Below, in pieces: positions 24,973 to 38,600 of a stretch of DNA of 64,000 nucleotides. The notes under the pieces were generated by a model. The model was not told where the DNA came from, did no database searches, and saw only the letters and a list, made by a program, of their open reading frames with translations. Each line of letters begins with the position of its first letter. Position 1 is the first letter of the stretch. The stretch comes from Pogonophryne albipinna (Eukaryota; Chordata; Actinopteri; Perciformes; Artedidraconidae). The position numbers and the translations under genes were made by a program. The stretch covers positions 14,498,594 through 14,562,593 of the forward strand of contig CM053259.1 of the NCBI GenBank assembly GCA_028583405.1. The letters run 5' to 3'.

Positions 24973-25629
24973 ACCTGGATGCCCAAGCTTCCTTATTTCA
25001 GCCCAGAATCCAATAGATATGAGGATTTGTATATCTGGCCTGAACATCTTAAAAAGAAACTCAATCTGAGAGTTTCCTGTGCTCAGGATAAACCAGGATT
25101 TATGGCGTGTTGGCAGATTATCAGGGTACAGACTTTATATTGCCTTTCATCACAATCCACTTCCTGGCACTCTCAACATGCTAAACTAAACCAGGCAATA
25201 TGTCTTAATTAATTTGAAATCCGAAAGCTCGGTTTTTCTCATATTTTTGCGTGTTTGTTTGAGTGAATTTCAAAAACTGTTCAGACTCTTACATATGAGA
25301 CATGTCCCAAGACTTCTGGGGGCACATTCAATCAGCAGCTGTGCCCAAGGGTTTTCAGTATCATTGCTTCTATATTGAGGTGACGGGTCAAATCCTCCTC
25401 AGGTTCCCCAGACACAGATGTGTAAGTGTGTATTTGTGTCTGTCCTTGTGTGTAAAGGGAAGCTCTTCTATTTGCTAGTGGGCCCAGTCTGGAGTTTGTG
25501 GGGTATCTGGTGACTGGAGAGTATTTGCATAGCTTACTATCTATAAACACACAGTATATTCTAGTGGGATTGCCAACTCTTTCAGGAGCTTTAGGAAAGC
25601 ATGGGATAAAAAGGTCAAAAATATACATA

Positions 25630-25780
25630 AGATAAGATGGAGCTTTATTTATCCCCGTTGGGAAATGCAGTGGTTCAAACAGCAACAGGGTAAGAGTGAA
25701 GAACAGGAGAGCACAGATTCACACAGGTTAATACAATTAAAGATAAAACTAAAAACGATGAAATAAGAAATGAATGACCT
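25630..25780 (-). repeat. LINE 3'-end-like fragment, reverse orientation
   Basis: The + strand reads AAGATAAGATGGAGCTTTAT then TTATCCCCGTTGGGAAATGC. This is the reverse complement of a typical fish LINE (L2/Rex-type) 3' end with a GGGATAAATAAAG tail. Only about 150 bp is recognisable, there is no ORF and the right edge is uncertain. Confidence 0.45.
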
Positions 25781-25950
25781 CATATGAAATGTGTGTTTTC
25801 TCCACCTTTTCTGTTTTATCGGTTGGATTTTTAAACAGTGGAGGGATGCTTTTCTCCCCAAGTATCTGCAAAGTGTTTGCACTGTAGCCGTGGAGGGCAC
25901 AGACAGAATTTTAGACAAGTATGTGTTAAGTTTACACTGCAGTCTGAGCT

Positions 25951-25967
25951 GTGTGTGTGTGTGTGTG
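25951..25967. repeat. Short (GT)n microsatellite
   Basis: A 17-nt uninterrupted GT tract followed by GCATGTGTGCATGC. Confidence 0.9.
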
Positions 25968-28900
25968 CATGTGTGCATGCTGCTGGGCCTACGTGTGTTC
26001 CCTTTAGCGAGGCAGTGCTGTTTCAGAAGTGTGTCCTCACATTCCCACTTTTGCTTTTCTCAGTAAATGTTCTTCTTTTTAAGCCATAAAGAAATCCTGC
26101 TGCCAAGCGTCTTCCTCCCTGTCCACGCACGCACGCACACCCCTCCCTCTCACATACTCAGCAGCATCTTGTTTGGCCGAAACCCGGCGCTAACTCTAAC
26201 TGTGGCCACTCATGTGGAACCCCTAGAAGCTACAAACCATGAATAATGTATCGGCAAGAGTCGTTTTTATTCATGTCTTTTTTTTTTTGCTCTTCATATT
26301 AAGTAGCATGTCCACACATACCCATGCAGTGGTACAGTGCAGCACAGCCTTCACATCGTCCTTGTAACAGGCAGCCCCAGGATTTCACCAATATTTTCAT
26401 CTAACTTCCTGGGTGTCGCTTTGATGTGGAGAACATTTCATCTGAATTTCATCCAGGATCAGAGAGTGACCTTGAAGGCCTGTTTTTTGGGTTGAATGCT
26501 GAGTGAATTTTCTGAGTTCACACGGTCTGAGGAGCAGAGGAGATTCATTATTCAATAAATTGCATTTAATGTGGAGTATGAAGCGAGACCAAATGAGCCT
26601 CAAAGCCTGAGGCGTCTCTGGATGCTGATAAGCTTTTTAGAGGACGACACAGGGGAGGTTTTTTGGGAGCGGGAACAGACGGACTACATCTCCAAAAAAT
26701 AGATTCGTTGCTTTGCATTTCCCAGCTGCCATATATTTTGGGACGGCTGAGGAAAGTAGATCAAGAGCTCTGTCATTGTTTGCTGTAGCTTCATCATTGC
26801 TGCCGGATCTACTGGGCATTTTCCATTTTAAATCTCCCAAAACAAATCCGGATATCTTCTGCCACAGAAAAATCTTAAGAATCTCCTTCTCGTTACTTGT
26901 ATTGTGTGAAGCTGATCTGTAAAACTTGCATATCTTAAGTTTCACCAATTGATCAGAGCCTTTTTTCCCCATGGTGATGTCAGTGAAAAAGATGTCTCTC
27001 TTTGCAGCATTCTCTTAGTTTCAGGCAATTTTAATATGACTAATTAATCTACAACTATGGAGCTGACACTAACATCTTCTCTAGTGTACATTTGACGAAA
27101 AGAAGCTAATTTGCTCTATGTAAACACACCCTCTGAAGCTTCATGTATACGTTTACCATGTCTGAATCGTCTGTTTTCACATTACAAACTCAGTCCCTTG
27201 TGTAGGAGTACTGGTGTACAGATACCTTACACACAGCAGCTGTGATCAGAGTCCATGCTCCGGGCACGCTGCCCTCTGAAAGTCCACAGAGCGGCCACAG
27301 GAGAGAAAAGGCCGCAATCATCTTTCATTACATGTTGGGAGTTTGAGGCCTGGCCCACACCTTTTCATTTAACCACTGCAGCGGTGTGAGACTCTATCTT
27401 TTGCTGCTTAAGACACACAAAGTAAAACAAAGGCTCCTTTTTTTACCGTGTTTACTCTAAATTGTATTTGAAAGAATAATCCGTCATTGTTAAAATCACA
27501 ATAATACAAATTCAATGAGTTTTAAAATTGCTCCCATTCCTAACATTTGTTCTTGCTTCTTTTTAAAACACCCACACATTGACATTTCATTCAGGAAGTG
27601 TTGAGTTAGCGTCTACATTACTTTGACACTTCAGCACTTCAGTGTTATCTTGCCCCTCTAAATTAGTAAATATAATATAAATGATATATTTTATAATATA
27701 TATCTTATCCCTGGTCCCTCATCCTGTACTGTCAATGCAGAGATATCCTGTATTATTTTGTTGAAATCCCTGTGTGTCATTTTCTTGAAGGTTTAATTAG
27801 CACGGACAAGTCAAGTTAGCATTAGCTCTACTTTCCGGGCTAATCACAGAGCAAAGGCGACATTAGCCTTTGAATAGCCTTGTTATCCTTTAATCACTTT
27901 AGAGCTGTACTTCACCTGTCCTCTAAAGTAGTGGTGCATTATACTCTAAACAAGGTGCACTCAGGAAACTATGCATTATTGCTATGCATATTTTATGCCC
28001 TGCACTTTCAGATTCTGGATGTGAAGCCACATAAAGTATTACTTACTTTATCCACTTCTTCATGCTCTTTGTCACATCCTGTGTCGTCCTCTTGTAGTTA
28101 CCGTTTGTTAATGATTGTCAGATAACATAACCTTATCAAGGCCACATGTGTCAGGCTGTCACTCCTTATCAGTGTGTAACTGCAAGGATGGATGCACATG
28201 TACACACAAAATGAACATGGAAAGTCTGCATTGCAAATGAAAAGGCCCATCTGTTTAGCCGGCTGAACACTGAAGGTACACCGTTTGGAGGTGTGCTGTG
28301 TTCATAGCTCCCCATTGGATGGTTCTTCTCTCCTTTATTCTCAGTCATAGTGACTTTCTCATTACAGTATGCTAATGCGGGCTCTGTTTTGCTGCCATGG
28401 TGATGCTCAGGTCCTAGGTGACAAAATGCAGCAGGGATCTATGAGCCTGCTTGCCAACTGAACCGTGTTAAAGTGAAAGATGCTTTTAACTGAGACCTTC
28501 TATGTGATCAAATCAGGTTGAGTCCCCTGTTGTCATAAAGCACTTCCTCTCTCATCAGAGATTCATGCTTTCTTTCTCAAGAAAGTTTCAACATGGCAAA
28601 CAAGCTACTGCCTTAATAGGATCTGTATACATTATATTAATGGTGCAGTAAATAGCCAATCGAAGGCAGGAGCACATCCATCATTTATTAATCAATTGGG
28701 CAATAAGCAAGTGCACATATCAGTGGTCACTAAGAGCATAAAAGGGTTATGTCTTGCCTTTTATCTGTGTGTTGATGTGTACCACAGAGATATTACTTTC
28801 TACAAAGAATGCATGGAGTTATTTCTCCTTGTTAAAGCTGAAACCATTAGTTGATTCAGTGGTAAGTCCACGGAAAAACAATTATTATTATTATATATAT

Positions 28901-30540
28901 TTTTTGCAACATCAAGCACATAAGACAAATAGCCTACCATTGTGAGGATTTTCTTCTTTTTCTGTCTTATTTTGTGATAAATTAAATAAGGAGAAAAGAA
29001 GAATGTACTTTTTGCATATTTTCAGATATTATACGATTTTTCGGATTAATCTATATGAAAACAATTGTTGGTTGTGGCAAAACTTTCCTTATTTATTCCA
29101 AAGTTTGATTTGGTAAGTAACCACCTGTTACTTAAATAGTTTTTCAGTAATATATATTTTTTGATATTCCCATCAAACTCTGTGGAATGACATTTCACCT
29201 TTTGAAAGACCCTGTTAGGTAGCACCAGCACAGTGATTACCGGGTAGCATTGATGCCTGCATTTTGTTTCTTTATATTCATTCTTCATGCTCCGTTTCAC
29301 ATAACAATAGCCACGCATACTCCTTCTAAAAATAGCCCCCAGCTTCAGAAACTCATATCATTTGAATTTTTGCGAGACGTCCACAAGAAATGTGATGCTG
29401 GCAGTCCCATGTCTTTTCTGGCCACTGTGATTGTGATATGGGTGCGGTTCAAGTTCCTCCCCACGGCTGAATAGATGGCTTTGCAAGGTTCTGAATGGGA
29501 GGTGTGAAGTGGCCGGTCCTTGCAAACAATACGTGTTATGGACTTGTGGCTGGCGGCAGAAAGGTGAATGGGTTTAAATCGCAGAATGACGAGGGGAAAT
29601 GCCAGAGGAGTAGCAGCTGATGGTCTTTCCGGAAAAAACACTCTGAATGTTTGTGGCAATTTCTCACGCATGTCCTGTAGTGAACTAAACAACAAAGTAT
29701 TCAAGTCGCAGGATAGTTCCTTGTCATCGCCTTTTACACAAAACCCAGGTCTGCTTCTGTAGTTCCAACCAAATCACTTCAAAACCAAAGCCTTAAATTA
29801 AACTTTGTATGAATTAAGTCAAAATAGTTGGAGATTATCCGCTTGATAAAAGTTTAGCTTAAGAGTATACATTTTTTTTTTTTTAACCCAGAAGCACATA
29901 TTTCCCTTTAGAACTCCCTTACTTTGGTTTGTATCCTTTAAATATGGCTTTTTTTGCGTGTTGTTCACTTGGGTGTTCTTTTATAGAGTTATACTTGTTT
30001 CAGGATTCATAACTAAACTAGCAATACCATGTTTAAAATGGTATTAGCTTACTGAGCCAAAGTAAAAAGCTGTCTGATAACACACCAAATTAGTTTTCTT
30101 TTGGTGAATATCGCCAGTCCCAATTTTTGTCTCATTCTCCTCGAATCAACCTAATCCCACCCTTAAGTGGAGTTTGACTTGTTGGACACACTTGGTCAGC
30201 ACCCTCATTATGTAACACAGCAAAATAAAAGTGCGTCCAGGCTTGAGATAGCTGAGTGGCTTTGATGGTCCTGCCGTGGCCTGATGGAAGAACATTTGCG
30301 GCAGTAATTTAGCACATGGTTGCTTCCGCTGCAGGGGTTATTGTATCCGTCACGCTCGGCTGCGACCACGCCGACCCCCGCTTGTGTTTTCAGGCTGGCC
30401 GGCTCCCCCTGTAAACTCACTGGCTTCCAACAATGGACTGCAAAATGAGACACAGCAGACAGGGTTGGGCGGGCAGACGAAAAAAAAGAGAAAGAAGGGG
30501 AGATTGTGGAAACGAGAGATTAACAGGGTGAGAAAGTGGG
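25968..30540. other. Intron stretch without recognised elements
   Basis: No transposon ends, RNA genes or conserved coding sequence were recognised. Small AT-rich simple sequence lies at about 27670-27705 and 28880-28905. Confidence 0.4.
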
Positions 30541-30622
30541 TTGAGGCAAGAAAGAGAAATAAATTGAGGAAAGAAAGAGAAATAAATTGAGGAAAGAAAG
30601 AGAAATCAATTGAGGCAAGAAG
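30541..30622 (+). repeat. 23-bp minisatellite, about 3.5 copies
   Basis: The unit TTGAGGAAAGAAAGAGAAAT plus AAA repeats at 30541, 30564 and 30587, with a partial fourth copy from 30610. Copies differ by one or two bases. It sits in a longer purine-rich (polypurine) tract from about 30478. Confidence 0.9.
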
Positions 30623-32124
30623 AATGGAAGAAACTTAAAGTGTGACCCCGCACAAAACCAAAAGTATGGCCATCTCTGTGTCTGCTGCCCAAATATCAAC
30701 AGAACACAGTTTTAGCGTAGAATCAATATATTGAAAGTTCGAGAAAATGAGGTGACATTTAATAACGAAGAGGGACATTTTGGAGTGATGTGATGCAGGA
30801 TAAAAGTTGGATGGTATATTGTGTCAGGCTGGAGCGAGGCAGACCACAGGAGAGCTGAACATAAACAGAGAGCATGTGTGTTACTGAACCCCACCAGACC
30901 ACAGAGGCTCGCTCTGCTCCTGACCAAAACACAGAAACAGGCAGGCTCTGTGTGTTTGTGTGTGTATAAATATGTATGTGTATGTACGCGTGTTTGACAG
31001 TGTTTGTGTAAAACCACAACATAGCACAAGCAAACGGCTGTTCTAGCCAATGTGGTCAGCGATAACCCCGGCATCGCCCCGGACCTCATTTAACTTCATA
31101 TTTTCTGTCACTGGGGACTTGAACCAGACACCTCCACTCTGCCCATATTCATTTAGGATTTCTCAGAAGAGTACTGTTGATGTGATGTGTGGCTGTGATG
31201 TATGAGCTGCGTGCTGCGGTAATGAAGAACAGCACTACTGCCTGAGCAACAGTAGAGCTTCACAATAAGGAACACTAGTACCAAGATCAACAGTTAAATG
31301 TCACCCACGCTTATTGCCACTTAATGTAATATATCTTCTGGGTTTCCTTTTCTGAGGGGTCGGAAGTCCAGCTTTTGTAAGGAAATGATTTGGCTGTTTT
31401 GAGCAAATAGTGTCTGGAAGTGTAGTAGAATACAGTTTTTTTTTCTCCATTGCATCTTAGAGATTGATCTAATTGATACTGTAGTTTGAAAAGCGTAGTT
31501 TTACAAGTGACTTTCCAATATCAGAAGACGACAAGCTGCTTAATTGAATCAGTTATTGGTCTTCACAGTGTTTTCTGTGGTTGGTTTTCCCTTTTTCATG
31601 TGTAACCATATTGAGGCAATTTGCAAATACCATTACGTTTTAAATGAGTTTATCCCACTGGCCCCCACACGTTCTCTTCATGTCAATTGTTTTCAGACCG
31701 GTCCGAACGTTGGCTATATAACTGACATTTGAATATAATAATACAAATCTGCACTTTTAGAAATATTTACAATGCACACCCCTTTTTTTTCTTTTTTATG
31801 TTCCTGGACCATTGGAAAATCCGTCATCAAGGTCAGGGACTTTTTGGGATTTAGTAACAAACCAGGAAGTAAAACTCAGGTAGAACTACTACTGTACAAG
31901 GATTCCTGGGATCCTGGAAAATATACAAATCTTATAAAATGTGAGATGGGCAAAGACGTTCTCCAGGATCATCCACCTTCAAATATTTACTGCATCTACA
32001 GCTACGATTCTTGATTTTTTTGTTATCATGATCACTAGATGAGATAATTTCAATGACATTTTAGTTCAAAATAAACAATGAAATTGACAGTAGTAATTGC
32101 CCTGTAGAGGGAACTGCTTTTCAC
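30623..32124. other. Intron stretch without recognised elements
   Basis: ORFs up to 125 codons on the minus strand (30712-31089) read through GT-rich simple sequence and show no domain. A GGTTCAAGTCC-like word near 31118 in reverse is discussed under rejected items. Confidence 0.4.
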
Positions 32125-32127
32125 TTA

Positions 32128-32897
32128 TGCTGCGTTCACACCGGACGCGATGCGAATATTCGCTTCGCTCTAATCGCTCGAGTTTCACCGCGGCTGCCAG
32201 CTGTGTTTACTCGCATCATTCAAACAAGACGCGCTGGCTCGGGAGCTACAACTACAACAAAATGAACATATTTTACCGTGATTAAATTGTAATACGTTTC
32301 AAAATGATGCCGAAGTAACAACATACTGATACCGGTTAGTAAAAACCATGAATTAATGCTTGACAAGTCTGCAGACAAGACGGCAGGCGAAAAACCTTTT
32401 AAAATGCTTGTTTTCTGAATGGAGATTGGGTCGACCAGGCTAAGCTAACGTTGTATATGCTCACTCCACACTCGCAACAACGGCCTACAGACATAAATAA
32501 ACCAGCGACTGTATTCGCCATGACACAGACAGTCTGTGGTTTGTACTTGTTTAACTTTTGTAGAGTTTCTGAACAGATATGAGGAGCTGTGATCTCTGTG
32601 TGCTAACTGCTAACAGCTAATGGCTGATGTTTTCTGGTTGAACGTCATTAAAGGCAGGCTGAGATCCTCACCGCTGATTGGCTTCCGCGAGAACGCGTAA
32701 CGTGAATTTGACGCTCGAGTTGAAAAAATTGAACTCTCGCGTTTGACGCAGCACAGTTCAATCGCGTGATTCGCGCCGCGTCCACCGCTTCATGCTCGCC
32801 GTCGGAGCTAATTCGCGTCTGTCCGTGTCTCTACATTGACTTTACATGTAATCGCGCCGCCCCCAAACATCACATCGCGTCCGGTGTGAACGCAGCA
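32128..32897. mobile_element. PIF/Harbinger-like MITE, TSD TTA
   Basis: A perfect 25-bp terminal inverted repeat begins TGCTGCGTTCACACCGGACG at 32128, and its reverse complement ends at 32897. The trinucleotide TTA flanks both sides (32125-32127 and 32898-32900), matching the TWA target preference of PIF/Harbinger transposons. The 770-bp interior is CpG-bearing near the ends and AT-rich in the middle, without a DDE transposase or Myb-like ORF, so the element is non-autonomous. Confidence 0.92.
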
Positions 32898-32900
32898 TTA

Positions 32901-34561
32901 GTGGAGACGCACAGCAACAGCAAATAGAAACACATTTAAAGTCTAGAAAAAGATTTAGACCGGCTTTAGTTAAGCCAGACGGCCTCAGTATTAAGGTTTA
33001 TTTTCATTCTGTAATATCTATTGGTAAAAAACTCCAGTTTATATTCAGGCACAAGCTGCTGCTTAATGTGCAAATCAATTGCATCTTCTAATTGGGGCAA
33101 CGATAAAGGAGTCCTTGATAAATTAAAGCAAATGCAGTCTCCTGCTATTACAAAAAAACACAATTTATTTAGTTTCATTTTCCCTAATCTGCTAGTTTCC
33201 GGGCTTTTAACCCTCCATCAACACCAGCTTCCTGGGAGGGAAGAGCTTATGGACTGGGCGAACCGAGCGAGTGCCAAGGAAAAATGTGCCATGAGGTCTT
33301 CAGGGGAAAACAGAGGTGTGGACTTCGCCCTGATTGTTTAGCATTTCAAAGCATGTATGCTGAGAAAGGAAATGAAGGGTGTGGAGGGATGGCGGGAGTG
33401 GAAAGGACGAGTGGAACAGGCTGGTATAGACCGGGCCTGCCACATCAAGAGCCTGACCCCCGTCCCTCGAGTTAGAGCTTTCTCATATCGATTAGTTATG
33501 CCATGTCACCGCCATTGTTCCCAGCTTGTCCCCGAACTCATCTCCGTCCGCCTCTGGTACGGTGCTTCCTGCAAAAAGCCCCCAGAGAGACGACAGACAA
33601 GTCTTAGCCCTTCGCATCCCTTCTGTCCCTCATTGAGAAAAGCTTTTTTTAGTCGGCAGTTGCCAAAAAAGAAATGACTTAGCGTTGGCAAGGGGGGATG
33701 AAAGACAGGAGTTGGAAAATGAAAACTTGTGGTACCATGCCTCCCCACTTATCCCTTCTTCACACACACTCCTTTTTGCCTTAGTAACAGCCCGGCTTTC
33801 CCCATGCTTTTCGCTGGCCCGTCACTCACTGCCGGAAAATCCGACTTTCTCTTCAGTCCGGGATCAAAGCTCAAAACTCAGCCATCGTATGAGGAGTCAC
33901 ATTCTTGGGCTTTGCGCTGATCCGCAAGGACCCACATTTTCCGCCCGACAGCGAGGAAAAACCTTCTGCTGGTGCTGCCATTTGTCCAGGAGAAAAAAAA
34001 CTCTCGCACCAAGCCTTTCTCCCAAATCACACCCCTGCCCCCTCTTCAAGTGTTCATGTAAATCATGAGTCATGCACACGCAGACACACCTTGGTGGTTT
34101 TGAGTAAACGTGAGACCCGTTTGTGTGCATGTGTGTGTCATTCCTTTTCACATGGATGCTTGGAACAAACTGAACTTACCTTGACCTCTTTGGCAAGAGA
34201 AAAAGGGGAACTTGGTGACCTTTTGAAAAGAGTGGAATAGAAAAAGAGACAGTGGAATCTCTCAGTCAGAAGTGATCTAATGGGAGGAATGATGAATACA
34301 GAGCGTTTGTTATGATCATGATGGAGGGGTGACTCCTCTTTCCTTGTTCCACAGTCTCTGTCGAGTCCAAAGCAAATGACATTTATCAAAGGGAGGACGG
34401 CTGGAGTTAGGTTTCCAAGGTTAAAAAGAAATGGGAACAAAGAAGGAGAGGGGAAAGTATGATATATGTTGGAAGTGCGAGATCCAGATTTTCTCACATC
34501 TGCTGTTGCAATATTACTGACTCACTGATGACTCTTGCTGAGGGTTTAGCTGCCCTGCACT
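32901..34561. other. Intron stretch without recognised elements
   Basis: No repeat boundaries or conserved coding sequence. Several overlapping ORFs on both strands between 33300 and 34250 lack motifs. Confidence 0.4.
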
Positions 34562-34569
34562 TTTTAGAG

Positions 34570-35679
34570 CAGGGGTGGGGAACCTTTTTCCTCAAGGGCC
34601 ATTTCAATTTTTACAATATCCTCAGAGGGCCGTACAAATTATTGACCTCTGCTTAAAAAAACTAAAATCACAGCACATGCATTTCATTCTGTGCAAAGAA
34701 AAAGCAACCTCTTAATCCAGATATCTCACCATGACTCGCGTATGCATGCGCGTGCACGGTGTGGCGTGACCACCAAAACAGAAAGATATGGAAACAAGAT
34801 GTGCGCAAATGTATTTAGTTTCCTATCCATGTGAACATGATTTAAGTGGGGGGGGGGACCTAACCTCCTCTAGGGGGGTCTGGGGGCATGCTCCCCCGGG
34901 AAGATTTTTTTTTAAATATTGAAGTTAAAAGCATCAATCTGGTGCACTTTGAGAGCAACATTAGGAGATCTATGGATACATCTCTCAACACCCAGATGAA
35001 ACAGAACTGGAAGCAGATTTATTTTTCTTTATGAATATTTGACAAATCACACTCCTTTCAAACTGTATTCTTCTTTATTAATAACAACTTTTTTTTACTG
35101 TCATATAGTATTTTATACCTGTTTACTTTATTCTCTTGTTTTTTTATAACTATAATGATCATATAAAGATGTGCCTTTACCTCACTGGTTGTAGAAAAAG
35201 CGTCTTATATTCGTTAGCATAGCTAGCTAACCAGATGCTAATAACAACAAAGTTATTGACTGTATGATCAGTATGACAGATGAACAGATCGCCACTGGGC
35301 TTTCAACTAAAGACACAGACACGCAGAAACTGCGGCATGTGTACGGCTCCTTATGGCTACTGACATTGCTGAAGTGCTGGAGTGGCGTTCTGGTGCTCTC
35401 CGTCAGAACTGCACCCCTGTCAGTCGAGACATATACCACGTGATGACACGTTAGGATCGTGTTGTGTTCAAGGACCCTGACAAAAATTAAACAAGCGAGT
35501 GCCTGTTTTTCCTGAGGCTAAGGCCAGGAAAAACAGGTACTCGCTTGTTTAATTTTTTTGCGGTCTAGATTTCTTACATTTTTTTCTTTTTTGCGTGTGT
35601 TTAGAAATTACCTCGAGGGCCGTACCAAATTGTCTCACGGGCCGTATACGGCCCGGAGGCCGGAGGTTCCCCACCCCTG
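34570..35679. mobile_element. Non-autonomous hAT element, 8-bp TSD TTTTAGAG
   Basis: The left end CAGGGGTGGGGAACCTTTTT and the right end GGAGGTTCCCCACCCCTG are inverted repeats, and TTTTAGAG flanks the element at 34562-34569 and 35680-35687. GGGCCGTA words near both ends are typical of hAT-Tip100/Charlie-type elements. No transposase frame survives in its 1110 bp. It contains a module (about 34858-35176) shared in reverse with the hAT at 39454, and a 33-bp-arm hairpin at 35482-35557. The structure suggests earlier elements captured inside. Confidence 0.93.
35482..35557. repeat. 33-bp-arm hairpin inside the hAT element
   Basis: The arms 35482-35514 and 35525-35557 are reverse complements with one mismatch and a 10-base spacer. 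They include AAACAAGCGAGTGCCTG and its partner CAGGTACTCGCTTGTTT. Confidence 0.9.
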
Positions 35680-35687
35680 TTTTAGAG

Positions 35688-38600
35688 GCTCTGACTAATT
35701 AACCTTTTCTAACTTAGAAATTGTCAAATTTGAATTCAGCAATTCTTTTTTGGAGAACTTTTTTTTTCTGTGATGACTCACCAACCTTCAATCAAACTGT
35801 CAAATGTGACTCAAGCAAACTTTAAAATGTCACAAAAACTGAAGTAAAATCAGGCATGCTTCCATCAGCCTGAATGAAAAGAATACATTGTCTTTCTGAA
35901 TACAGAACATAATTCCACCAGAAATAAATGTTCTCCACATTTCTGCTTTCAAGTGTCATTTTTGACATTTGACAGAAAATGTGAAAAATTTAACACGCTT
36001 CACAAAAAGTGATGACAATTTTCTAGGTACCCAAAAACGTTTGGATTACCAGATAGAGTTACAAAACTCATAAGAGTATTATTAGAAAAAGAAGAAAATA
36101 GCTTGGTTAAATTGCATTAAGCTATACATTTGAGTATGAAAAAATATAAAGCTTGCATGGTTTCATTTCCAAACCCACATCTGTGGGTCTGCTGCCTTTT
36201 ATCCATTTAAAGCTCCATTTCAAAAATCAATTTGTTAATAGGTTATCAGGTTCGGTTATCAATCCAACTGCAGGCAGCTGTGGGCTCACTTTAATGCTGG
36301 CTTCCTGACGCTCGGTGTGGGAGATGAGGAATGGTTATGGTATTTTAGCTCTTTTTAATGTTGGTGTGTGTGTTTGTGCAGGATGTGCATTTTTATATCG
36401 CCTTGGTGACAGACTGTCCTTTTTGCTGAGTATCATTTTTTTGAATAAAACGGTTTAAGTTTCCAAGATCCTTAAGCCTCGGGGAGATGTCCCTCTTTCT
36501 CTCCCTCTCTGTTTTTAATCTTATTTTTCTCTTCCACAGCATCACATCCAGAAATAGACCTGGACAAAACAGTCTGCTTGCTAACTGCATGACTCAGAGA
36601 AGAGAACTCTACACTAAAAAGAGATATAGAGAGAGCCAGGATGAAGGGAGTGAAAGAGAATGGCAAGCAAAACAGAATGAACCTGACCCATCACGATGCA
36701 CTCGATATCCTCAACAAGCGCCCGTTAAGCCCATCAGGCGCAGACCTTTAGTGCGCTAAAGAAAGAAAAACCACTATTCTCAACTCTCCATCAAGGTAGA
36801 GTTTATTATCCAATTACTGGCATATTGTTGGAGAGAGAAAGAGAGGGGGGCAGCCGCTTAACATCTTTGCCATTCAATTCTGGAACAGCAGAGCCAATAT
36901 TTTTGTCATTATGCTTTTCGCCAGCCGCGGCGACTCATCCTGTGGTCGGTGTGTCTGGTCCTCTGCCAGATGCCGTCATGAATCCAGACACACCGATTCA
37001 CGTTCGGTCTGATACTGTACACACAGCTGTCAGCTGCATGATTCCATGTATGTGATTGATCTCCAATGTTTTTTTCCTCTTGAGATAACAATACAAATGT
37101 TGTGGCGTGAGACAGAGTGCTGGAGTCGACAGAAAATGGCCCTGCATGGGGGGAGGTGTGTGGCTTCAGTTCGGTGACGTTTAAGAAATAGATCCATGAG
37201 TTTGAAGACTTATCAGACACTAAAACACCGCACAAAGTAGCCTTATTCCAATTAATAAGAGGGCTGTGTCAATCTCAGCGTGACCTCAAACTAAAATGTG
37301 ACTCTATAAATTATTTTTTATCTCCTCTGAAATAGTGGTGCTTACATTTCGTTGATGTATTAGCTTGTTTTACGGCTTCCATTGCTTGTGGCTAATTATT
37401 TTGTGTCTAACTTGATATGAATAGCATATCTCGGTCTTTGTGGCAGAGCATTAGATGATGTACATCTGATAACATTTAGTAGCCTCGTCCATTCTTCTCT
37501 ACGGTCCATTAAATATCAGAAATGGCCAACACGTTTTCAATTGGTCAATGGCACACAGTTAACCAGTCAGAATCAGATTTCCTGTCAGGAAGGACCACAT
37601 TATCTTCTAACTGTATTGCCAACAGGAAGATTGTGTTTTGCATGTACGCTCTGCAACTTGTAAAATAAGCAACATTAACATAGGCTAGTCAAATTGTCTT
37701 TGATCCAGATCAAGTTTAAAACTGTTTTACTTTGATCTTGAAAGAAAAATAATGAACAATAATGGCGGCAGTGCTTTCACAACATGATGCTGGAGAACTA
37801 CACACTCAAATATGACAAACCTTCACACCTTGAGCACAGCCCCAGGAAATCTTCGAAATGTCCAAATAAATAATCTCAGCATCATGTTTCTGCTTTCACT
37901 TCGGCTCGTTTTAAATTGCCGAAGATGAAAGCAACTTTTATTGCCAAAGAATCGATGACAAGGGATGTTTCAGTGACGGATCCTATGGATGTATTTCCTC
38001 CGTACCTTCTTTTAGATTTCTACGATTGTGCGTCTGTCTTTGGGTTCCCACATACAGTATGTTCATCTCTTCTATATGAAGACGTGTGCTTGAACAAAAC
38101 GTGCGACACAAATGCAAGTGTGAGATCCTTTGCTTGGCTGTGTGTTTGTGTTTGTCATCCGGAGTGGATCCGTTCCAGCAGGTCTTCAGAAACAACAGAA
38201 AGCGAACTCGTCTATCTTCAGGGATGGACTCCGAGCATTCCCATGGAGCCTCATTAGGGACTCTGGCATTGAGGAGGAGGCAGGTAAGACAGGTGGTGGT
38301 AGAGGAGGGCTAGAACAGGATGTATAGGTATCTGTCCGTGAGAGAACAGTATAGAACAGAAAATGGATCTCCTGGGATAATCAAATGATGAGAATCTGCT
38401 GCTACTTTCAGAAAGGCGTTTTGTTGACTGAAGGGTAAAAGTAGGACGATGGTAAAACACACATTCCACATTTCCTACATTTTAGTGTGTTTTCTCCGTT
38501 CCTGCTCCATTTATTGCCCGCTTTTTAAATCATACTGTGCAACGACCAGCTTTATCCATTTTCTATGCCTTACACTTACCGTTCCTCATATTCTTTCTTC

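Noticed and set aside
30541..30622. Regularly repeated 23-bp units considered as a CRISPR-like array
   Set aside because: The units are directly adjacent with no spacers, in a purine-rich vertebrate intron; it is a minisatellite.
31095..31135. tRNA-like B-box in reverse (GGTTCAAGTCC)
   Set aside because: The would-be T stem does not pair properly, and no acceptor stem or anticodon arm could be built around it; at most a SINE remnant.
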